Below are positions 6,364 to 11,159 of a DNA stretch of 11,159 bases, in pieces (position 1 is the first letter of the stretch; the number at the start of each line of letters is the position of its first letter). Origin of the DNA: Clostridia bacterium (GTDB lineage Bacteria; Bacillota_A; Clostridia; Christensenellales; Aristaeellaceae); the NCBI GenBank assembly GCA_017481185.1, contig JAFUPO010000199.1, positions 1 to 11,159 on the forward strand, written 5' to 3'. Made by a program: the position numbers and the translations under genes. The notes under the pieces are model-generated. The model was given only the letters and a program-made list of their open reading frames with translations. It searched no databases and was not told the origin of the DNA.

Positions 6364-6419
6364 AAAGGGTCTGGATCCCTCTTGAGGGGCATATTCTTTC
6401 CACGGCGGAGGTGTGGAAA

Positions 6420-7217
6420 ATGAAGTGCCGAAAAGATGACAAAAATTTAAAATCTTGGGTCTTTTTGAAAAACAGACTTTGGTTTGGAGCTTTTCTGGCG
6501 GTTTTTGTAACAGCTGTTATAATTGGCCATAGCGGCCTTGTTTCTCGCCGGGCGCAGCCTGCGCATCCAGCCTCCCCTGCCCAGAGGGCCTCCGCGCAGC
6601 AGCAGCCCCTGGCGGGCAAGGTCATCTGCCTGGATCCTGGCCATGGGGGGTATGACGGGGGCGCTCGAGCCCGTGATTCCGGGGTATGGGAAAAGGAGCT
6701 GAACCTGGCCGTGGCCCTGAAAACCCGGGAGGCTCTGGAGGCCCAGGGCGCACAGGTGATCATGACCCGCACCGAGGATGCGGACTTGGCGGATGCGGAT
6801 AACGGCGCCAACACCAAAAAACGCCGGGATATGAAGGCCCGGCTGGACACAGCCCAGGCAGGGGGCGCGCAGCTGCTGTTGAGCATCCATATGAATGAGT
6901 ATCGCCAGCGCTCATCCTCCGGCCCCCAGGTGTTTTACACCCAGGGGGAGAACGATTCACGCCTGCTGGCCGGATGCCTCCAGGAAAGCCTGATCGCGAC
7001 CCTTAAGCCCGCTAAGGAGCGTGCCGCTCTGGCGGGGGATTACTATATCCTGGGGTTGCCCATCCCCTCGGCGCTGGTGGAGTGCGGCTTCATCTCCAAC
7101 CCGGAGGAAGAAAAAAAGCTCCTGGATGAGGGCTATCAGACCCGGGTGGGGGAAGCCATCGCCCAGGGCGTTGCCGCCTATTACGACTTGAAAAGCCGAA
7201 TAGATGTGATACAATAG
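6420..7217 (+). CDS. cwlD: CwlD-like N-acetylmuramoyl-L-alanine amidase (Amidase_3)
   Basis: This zinc amidase cleaves the lactyl-peptide bond between muramic acid and the stem peptide. In spore formers CwlD performs the first step of muramic-delta-lactam synthesis in cortex peptidoglycan. The 265-residue product has an N-terminal membrane segment (about 20-40), an Ala/Gln/Pro-rich linker (45-63) and the Amidase_3 domain (66-256). Key residues are His75 in LDPGHGGYDGGA, Glu91 in EKELNL, His157 in LLLSIHMNEY and Glu221 in ALVECGFISNPEE. There are no SH3 or other wall-binding domains, which fits CwlD better than a vegetative autolysin. I chose ATG 6420 because GGAGGTG (6407-6413) lies 6 nt upstream; the in-frame GTG at 6411 is part of that ribosome binding site. 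It is divergent from ylbJ and 40 nt before the cation transporter. A different Amidase_3 role cannot be excluded. Confidence 0.85.
   Translation: MKCRKDDKNLKSWVFLKNRLWFGAFLAVFVTAVIIGHSGLVSRRAQPAHPASPAQRASAQQQPLAGKVICLDPGHGGYDGGARARDSGVWEKELNLAVALKTREALEAQGAQVIMTRTEDADLADADNGANTKKRRDMKARLDTAQAGGAQLLLSIHMNEYRQRSSSGPQVFYTQGENDSRLLAGCLQESLIATLKPAKERAALAGDYYILGLPIPSALVECGFISNPEEEKKLLDEGYQTRVGEAIAQGVAAYYDLKSRIDVIQ
7188..7215 (+). promoter_or_regulatory. Promoter for the cation transporter inside the amidase 3' end
   Basis: TTGAAA (7188-7193, 5 of 6 consensus) and an extended -10, TG-A-TACAAT (7207-7215), are separated by 16 nt. The start would fall near 7222, giving a leader of about 36 nt before the transporter ATG. 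It is among the best sigma-A-like matches in the window and suggests the transporter is expressed independently of the amidase. Confidence 0.6.
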
Positions 7218-7238
7218 AAAGACTTTAAAGGCAAAATC

Positions 7239-7256
7239 AAAAGGGAGGCCCCTTTT
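7239..7256 (+). promoter_or_regulatory. Hairpin covering the ribosome binding site of the cation transporter
   Basis: AAAAGGG (7239-7245) can pair with CCCTTTT (7250-7256) around loop AGGC. The ribosome binding site GGGAGG (7243-7248) lies half in the stem and half in the loop, 9 nt before ATG 7258. Folding would limit ribosome access, so translation may depend on structure or temperature. The stem is only 7 bp with four A-T pairs, so the effect could be small. Confidence 0.35.
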
Positions 7257-7257
7257 T

Positions 7258-8430
7258 ATGACCCAATGGCTTATTAACCGCTTTGTGAAGGATGCTGCCA
7301 ACACCTCCTCCCAGCCGGTGCGCACTGCCTACGGCACCTTGGGTTCGCTGGTGGGCATCCTGATAAATGTATTGCTGGCAGCCCTGAAATTTTTTGTGGG
7401 CGTCTTAACGGGCTCTGTAGCCGTTACCGCCGACGCGGTTAACAACCTCTCGGATGCAGGGGGCTCCATCATGTCCTTGGTCAGCGTGCGCATGGCTCAA
7501 AAGCCTGTGGATGCGGAGCATCCCTTTGGTCATGGGCGCATCGAATACCTGGGGGCCCTGGGGGTGGGCGTGCTCATCCTCATGATGGGCGTGGAGCTTT
7601 TGAAGGAGGGCGTTGGCAGCATCATCACCCCTGAGCCGGTGGCCTTTACCTGGCTTACCTTTATCCTTCTGGCGGTAAGCGTAATCTTCAAATTCTGGCT
7701 GGCCGGTTTTTACAAGCGGGTGGGCGGGGCTATCAACTCCGAAACCCTGAAGGCAGCGGCCAAGGACTCCTTAAGCGATGTCATCGCCACCTCGGCGGTG
7801 ATTTTGAGCATGGTGCTGGGCCACTGCCTCGCCTGGCCGGTGGACGGCTATATGGGCGTGTTGGTGGCCCTGGTGGTGTTGAAGGCAGGCTTTGAGGTCT
7901 GCAAGGACACGGTGGATCGGCTCCTGGGGGGCAAGCCTGATCCTGAAATGGGCCGCGCCCTGGTCAACAAAGTGCTAACCTATCCGGGTATCCTAGGGGT
8001 TCACGACCTGGTGATTCACGATTACGGCCCAGGCCGCTGCGTGGCCTCCCTCCACGCGGAGGTCAGCTCCAAGGCAAACATCGTGGCCATTCATGAAATC
8101 ATCGACCAGATGGAGCGGGAGATCCTTCAGGAGATGGCCCTGCCCGTGTGCATCCATATGGATCCCATCGTGACCGATGATGTGGCCACCAATGAGATCA
8201 GCGCCCGGATGGCTGCCTTCCTCCTAACGGTGGATGAGCGGCTGAAGCTTCATGATTTTCGCCGGGTGCCCGGTGAAAACCAGATCAATTTGATTTTTGA
8301 TGTGCTCCTGCCTGCCGACTATAAGGATGCGAAGGGCCTGGAGGGAAAGATCAAAGCCTATGCCAAGGGGCTGGATCCCCGGCATGAGTGCATTTTGCAT
8401 TTTGATGTGGATATGGGGATTTGGGGATGA
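7258..8430 (+). CDS. Cation diffusion facilitator, probable divalent metal (Mn-type) exporter
   Basis: This 390-residue cation diffusion facilitator exports divalent metal in exchange for protons. Family marks are TADAVNNLSDAGGS (57-70) in TM2, EHPFGHGRIEY (87-97) and AAAKDSLSDVIATS (166-179) in TM5. The transmembrane metal site reads Asn62/Asp66 and Asp170/Asp174 rather than the Asp-Asp/His-Asp of zinc transporters such as YiiP; Asn-Asp/Asp-Asp is the arrangement I associate with Mn exporters of the MntE type, so Mn is favoured but unproven. The cytoplasmic domain spans about 212-302 and has His249, His254, His266 and His300. A C-terminal extension (about 316-387) looks like a second, diverged copy of the same alpha-beta domain, making the protein longer than the usual ~300 residues. 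It has its own promoter in the amidase gene and a GGGAGG 9 nt before ATG. Confidence 0.93.
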   Translation: MTQWLINRFVKDAANTSSQPVRTAYGTLGSLVGILINVLLAALKFFVGVLTGSVAVTADAVNNLSDAGGSIMSLVSVRMAQKPVDAEHPFGHGRIEYLGALGVGVLILMMGVELLKEGVGSIITPEPVAFTWLTFILLAVSVIFKFWLAGFYKRVGGAINSETLKAAAKDSLSDVIATSAVILSMVLGHCLAWPVDGYMGVLVALVVLKAGFEVCKDTVDRLLGGKPDPEMGRALVNKVLTYPGILGVHDLVIHDYGPGRCVASLHAEVSSKANIVAIHEIIDQMEREILQEMALPVCIHMDPIVTDDVATNEISARMAAFLLTVDERLKLHDFRRVPGENQINLIFDVLLPADYKDAKGLEGKIKAYAKGLDPRHECILHFDVDMGIWG

Positions 8431-8453
8431 TTGCCTTCGTGGCAACCATCCCC
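8423..8453 (+). terminator. Stem-loop overlapping the transporter stop codon
   Basis: GGGGATG (8423-8429) pairs with CATCCCC (8447-8453). After one A-C mismatch, TTGCC (8431-8435) pairs with GGCAA (8441-8445) around loop TTCGT. The TGA stop (8428-8430) lies in the left arm. There is no T run after it, so it may act as an RNA 3'-end stabiliser or a weak terminator rather than a classical intrinsic terminator. Confidence 0.45.
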
Positions 8454-8669
8454 GTTCACTGCCGATGGGCAATTTTGGGAGTTGAGAATTAAGAACGAAG
8501 GGTGCAGAGTTAAGCGTTTTAGTTTCTTACCTCCACCCGGAAGGAACTCAAACGAAGGCGTATTACCCCTTCGGGAACTGAAAGGCGGCTCAGCCGCCCA
8601 CCCGGAAGGAACTGTGGAAGGGGCAACTGCCCCATCGGGAACTGGGGTGCAGGGGATCATCCCCTGCCT

Positions 8670-8723
8670 CAGCCTGGCGGGCGGATACAGGATCCGCCCC
8701 TACGATACGCGATGTAGGGGGGC
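8670..8723. repeat. 54-bp direct repeat with GGGCGGAT palindrome, copy 1
   Basis: It begins CAGCCTGGCGGGCGGAT and contains an 8-bp stem (GGGCGGAT 8679-8686 with ATCCGCCC 8692-8699, loop ACAGG), then ACGCGATGTAGGGGGGC. It differs from copy 2 at only two bases (8704-8705, GA against AG). Such palindromes resemble small dispersed intergenic elements of gut Clostridia; that comparison is from memory, not a search. Confidence 0.8.
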
Positions 8724-8827
8724 CCCGCCTGCGGCGGAAGTTTAGAGTGAAGAGTTTTTGTTTCTTATCTCCACCCGGAAGCAACCATGGAAAAGGCGTT
8801 TGCCCCTTCGGGCACTGCGTCCAGGCG

Positions 8828-8881
8828 CAGCCTGGCGGGCGGATACAGGATCCGCCCCTACAGTACGCGATGTAGGGGGGC
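8828..8881. repeat. 54-bp direct repeat with GGGCGGAT palindrome, copy 2
   Basis: This copy lies 158 bp to the right of copy 1, with the same palindrome (8837-8844 with 8850-8857). It runs straight into a second palindrome (GGGGGCAT 8876-8883 with ATGCCCCC 8889-8896, loop TGTAT) that copy 1 lacks. The near identity of the two copies suggests recent duplication or insertion. Confidence 0.8.
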
Positions 8882-8969
8882 ATTGTATATGCCCCCGTAA
8901 CGTTCCACCCGGAAACAATTATGCAAGGGGTCAGTGCCTCATCGCGCACCTCCCTCGCTATATTATCCT

Positions 8970-10142
8970 TCACTCCAAATACCGCAGCATCATGTAGCCC
9001 ATCAGGCTGCCTGCCTGCACGTAGGCCCATTCATCTCCGGCTAAATAGCCCAGCACGCTGATCTGCGTGCCGTTGCCGTAGCGGCCCAGGGAGGCGCTTT
9101 GCACCCGGGGGCTCTGGCGCAGGTTTAATTTGTGGGTGGCAACGGGGTTGCTCACCTGCATCACCGGGTAATGGGGGCTGACATACTGGCTGGATAGGTA
9201 ATCCTCGTTCATATAACCGACGAGGCTGCCCACCTGTACCCGCACCCAGCCGTCGGAGCGGCGCGCCAGTACCTTAACGGGGGCGCCTGTGCAGAAAAGC
9301 CCGTAGGAGGCGTAGCTAGCGCCGGGGCCTGTGCGCAGATTCAATTTTTGCGCGGCCACAGGGTTGGTCACATAAGCGGTTTGCCCGTTTGAAGCAGCAG
9401 GGCTTTGCCAGGTGAGAAATTGGGTCATCATGTACCCGGTGCGGCCTCCCACCCGCACGTAGGCCCAGCCGTCGCCTCGGGAGGCAATAACGTTCACCTT
9501 TACCCCGTCGGCGTAGCGGCCCAGGATGGCGCTTTTCAGGTCAGGCCTGGCCCGCAGGTTCAAGCGCTGTGAGGCGTAGGTGTTTTTCACATAGGCGACG
9601 CCCGTCTGGCCGCTGGGCACGGCGGGTGATTGAAAGGCGGACAGGTGCTGGGTCATCACATAACCAGTGAGGTTTTCAACCTGTACATGGCACCAGTCCT
9701 CCCCTACCACGCCCAACACCGTTACCTGAGTACCGTTGGCCAGGGTGTCGATCACCGTGCGCCCGCCGGAGGGGCCTGTGCGCAGGTTCAGCCCTGAGAG
9801 ATTTTCCACCCGGGCGGTGGGCTTCCTGTTAATAACGCTGCTGCGGCTTTCGCCAAAGGCCAGGTAGCTGGTCATCATCCACCCCTGTGCATCCGTGGGG
9901 TAAATGCGTACCTTCACCCAGGAGCGGCCTTCGCCGCTGTCCAGAATTTCACAGACAGTGCCGTTATAATACTTGCCCAGGGAGGCATAGCTGGCGTCCG
10001 GCCCGGTGCGCAGATGCAGCCGATCCTGGGGGTTAGGGTTGTTTACCACAGCATAGTCCCCAATGTCCTCCAAAGACGGGTAGGCCAGCGCCCCGGCCCA
10101 CAAACTTAAAAAGATGAAGGTCAACATCAGCAGCCTTTTCAC
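8970..10142 (-). CDS. Secreted protein with five bacterial SH3 domains
   Basis: This 390-residue exported protein has a signal peptide (1-20, MKRLLMLTFIFLSLWAGALA) followed by five SH3b-type repeats at about 30-95, 109-168, 183-244, 256-316 and 327-389. Each has the strand motif LxLRxxPxxxxxxLGxYxNG (for example LNLRTGPGASYASYG) and ends in a GYMMxxYL-like motif. Bacterial SH3 domains usually bind peptidoglycan or its cross-bridges. There is no catalytic domain, unlike most SH3-bearing wall hydrolases, so a wall-binding or spore-surface structural role is likely. The start is GTG, 7 nt after GGGAGGT (10150-10156); a nearby ATG (10147-10149) is out of frame and too close to the ribosome binding site. 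It follows the next gene by 35 nt in a probable operon and ends facing the cation transporter across the repeat-filled gap. Confidence 0.9.
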   Translation of the reverse strand: MKRLLMLTFIFLSLWAGALAYPSLEDIGDYAVVNNPNPQDRLHLRTGPDASYASLGKYYNGTVCEILDSGEGRSWVKVRIYPTDAQGWMMTSYLAFGESRSSVINRKPTARVENLSGLNLRTGPSGGRTVIDTLANGTQVTVLGVVGEDWCHVQVENLTGYVMTQHLSAFQSPAVPSGQTGVAYVKNTYASQRLNLRARPDLKSAILGRYADGVKVNVIASRGDGWAYVRVGGRTGYMMTQFLTWQSPAASNGQTAYVTNPVAAQKLNLRTGPGASYASYGLFCTGAPVKVLARRSDGWVRVQVGSLVGYMNEDYLSSQYVSPHYPVMQVSNPVATHKLNLRQSPRVQSASLGRYGNGTQISVLGYLAGDEWAYVQAGSLMGYMMLRYLE

Positions 10143-10177
10143 GGTTCATACCTCCCTCGCGAAAGCGCAATCCCCCC

Positions 10178-11158
10178 TTACCCGTTGCCGGGCAGCAGGG
10201 TCACCAGGCAGTTGTTAAAGGTCAGGTAAGCGTCGGCAGGCAGGGTTTCATAAACCTCTTCCTCCGCCAGCAGGGATCGATCCGCCAGATCCCGTCCGCC
10301 CAGGGTGCGGATGGTGTAAACGCCGCCTCCGGGCAGGGCGGTGATGCGTAGGGTGCAGCTGTCTAGAAGCTCCTGATAGCAATGGAGGCCCAGGATGCGC
10401 CCGCTGCCCTGCTCCTCCCGTTGGGAGAGGGACAGCCGCTCCTGGCCCAAAGGCCAGCTTTCAGCCCCCTGGGGAGCCTCCTCGTCGGGGAAAAGGGCGA
10501 TGTCATAAGCGCCAGGGCCGGTAAAGGTTTCCCCGTTCCAGGTAAAGAGCTCCCCTTCCTTTAGGGACAGGGTAACCAGGCGGCTAGTCTCCTTGGTAAC
10601 GGGGATGTAAAGCAGATCTGCCTTGGGCACAAAGCCCTGGTTGGTTTGGTACATATCCCCTGCCTCCCCCTGAACAAGCAGGCCTGCGCCGGGCTCCAGG
10701 GGGCTGTTTTCCGTTGGCGCGGCAATGGCTAGAGCGGAAACAGGCAGCTTGTTATCCGTTTGGTGGGTGCGCATCTGTCCGCTGGGCTTAACCTGCGCCG
10801 CTTTCACCCAGCCGGTAAATTGAGCGTCCCAGGAGGCAATCAAGGCCCATTCCCCATCCTGAGCCAACTGCGCCACCGCCGTGCCCTGGGGCTGGCTGGC
10901 AATGACCGTGGTCTTGTCGTCGGTTACGAGGCTGGCCTCCTCCTGGAGGATCACCACTGGGCAATCCGCCTGCTGCTGGGTCAGTTTCAGGCTGAAAGCA
11001 ATATCGGAGGTAGCCACATAGCCGGTGTGGCCAGATTCTGTGGTCACCAAGCTCCAGTCCGGGTCCATCTGGCACTGCATCCGCACCCCGGGGAGCAGGG
11101 TCATCAGCACCTGCCCCTTGGGCTCGGCATACAGCGCCGTTTCGCAGGCAGCTCCCCC
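10178..11158 (-). CDS. SH3-domain wall-associated protein, N-terminus beyond window
   Basis: The frame is open to the right edge, so only the last 326 residues are visible and the true start is outside; an internal GTG at 11108-11110 is not the start because SH3-like sequence continues before it (CETALYAEPKGQ). Three SH3-like domains are visible at about 5-53 (WSLVTTESGHTGYVATSDI), 67-122 (WALIASWDAQFTGWVKAAQV) and 137-184 (GDMYQTNQGFVPKADLLYI). They are more diverged than those of the downstream protein. The C-terminal ~135 residues are probably beta-rich, with no motif I recognise; FTGPGAYDIALFP and GGGVYTIRTLGG suggest a small beta-sandwich. It probably has a signal peptide outside the window. 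It is the upstream partner of the five-SH3 gene, 35 nt away, and the two are likely co-expressed envelope proteins. Confidence 0.85.
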   Translation of the reverse strand, partial: GGAACETALYAEPKGQVLMTLLPGVRMQCQMDPDWSLVTTESGHTGYVATSDIAFSLKLTQQQADCPVVILQEEASLVTDDKTTVIASQPQGTAVAQLAQDGEWALIASWDAQFTGWVKAAQVKPSGQMRTHQTDNKLPVSALAIAAPTENSPLEPGAGLLVQGEAGDMYQTNQGFVPKADLLYIPVTKETSRLVTLSLKEGELFTWNGETFTGPGAYDIALFPDEEAPQGAESWPLGQERLSLSQREEQGSGRILGLHCYQELLDSCTLRITALPGGGVYTIRTLGGRDLADRSLLAEEEVYETLPADAYLTFNNCLVTLLPGNG

Positions 11159-11159
11159 A

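Larger units (their letters stand above)
8533..8950. repeat. Four copies of a ~47-bp CCACCCGGAA motif
   Basis: Copies lie at 8533-8580, 8598-8644, 8771-8817 and 8905-8950. Each begins CCACCCGGAA, continues AA about two bases later, has AAGG-G near the middle, then GCCCC-TCGGG and ends in ACTG or a close variant. Middle bases differ. Spacings are irregular (65, 173 and 134 bp between starts), so this is neither a simple tandem array nor a CRISPR. The last copy is the most diverged. Confidence 0.75.
8431..8969. repeat. Gene-free convergent gap filled with nested repeats and palindromes
   Basis: This 539-bp stretch lies between the 3' ends of the cation transporter (plus) and the SH3 protein (minus). 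I see no supportable gene: open frames here run through the repeats and lack a ribosome binding site or family match. It contains the four-copy CCACCCGGAA motif, the 54-bp direct repeat, and small perfect palindromes at 8584-8598 (6-bp stem), 8649-8667 (8-bp stem) and 8876-8896 (8-bp stem, GGGGGCAT arms). A purine-rich lead-in ending in GTTTCTTAYCTCCACCCGG precedes copies at both 8533 and 8771, so the whole block looks like a composite unit that has duplicated and diverged. Confidence 0.75.

Noticed and set aside
6411..6413. GTG as start of the cwlD-like gene
   Set aside because: This GTG is part of the GGAGGTG ribosome binding site that serves the ATG at 6420.
6508..6523. Palindrome TAACAGCTGTTA overlapping an extended -10 (TGTTATAAT)
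   Set aside because: It lies inside the membrane-segment codons of the cwlD-like gene, has no -35 at the right distance, and no gene start follows.
8533..8950. CRISPR-like array
   Set aside because: Repeats are imperfect, spacings are very unequal and there are no uniform spacers or cas genes.
8431..9030. Open frames of about 80-150 codons in the repeat block
   Set aside because: They run through the repeats in both directions, have no ribosome binding site or known domain, and one overlaps the SH3 gene antisense.

Overview
The window looks like chromosomal DNA of a spore-forming, fairly GC-rich Bacillota (Clostridia-type) bacterium. The case rests on a YlbJ-like sporulation membrane protein, a CwlD-like cortex amidase, a CotH-family kinase, strong AGGAGG-type ribosome binding sites, and densely packed operons of secreted SH3 and peptidoglycan-binding proteins. 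I see no rRNA, tRNA, CRISPR array, transposase or phage gene.

Left block (1-4994, all minus strand). One promoter near 4966-4994 seems to drive, in transcription order: a secreted protein with a peptidoglycan-binding domain and an NTPD/threonine-lysine-rich tail (3833-4918); a secreted or anchored CotH-family kinase (2435-3775); an OmpR/PhoB-type response regulator (1762-2457); a PhoR-like sensor histidine kinase (416-1765); and a secreted protein cut by the window edge (1-419). The last four genes are translationally coupled (overlaps of 23, 4 and 4 nt). The first and last genes share a homologous domain I do not recognise. An 11-bp-period direct repeat upstream of the promoter (5010-5027) resembles a PhoP/PhoB box, so the operon may be autoregulated. 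I infer an envelope- or spore-surface system: a two-component sensor controlling a CotH kinase and its probable substrate.

Middle (5081-8430). ylbJ (minus) and a cwlD-like amidase (plus) diverge from a 352-bp intergenic region. That region holds a cluster of DnaA-box-like sequences, including one perfect TTATCCACA, plus several inverted repeats. It resembles a chromosomal origin or a DnaA-controlled regulatory region. A cation diffusion facilitator follows the amidase and has its own good promoter inside the amidase 3' end.

Right (8431-11159). A 539-bp convergent gap without genes is filled with nested repeats: a near-identical 54-bp direct repeat carrying a palindrome, and four copies of a ~47-bp motif. 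Beyond it lie two minus-strand genes for secreted SH3-repeat proteins; the first in transcription order (10178-11158) runs off the right edge.
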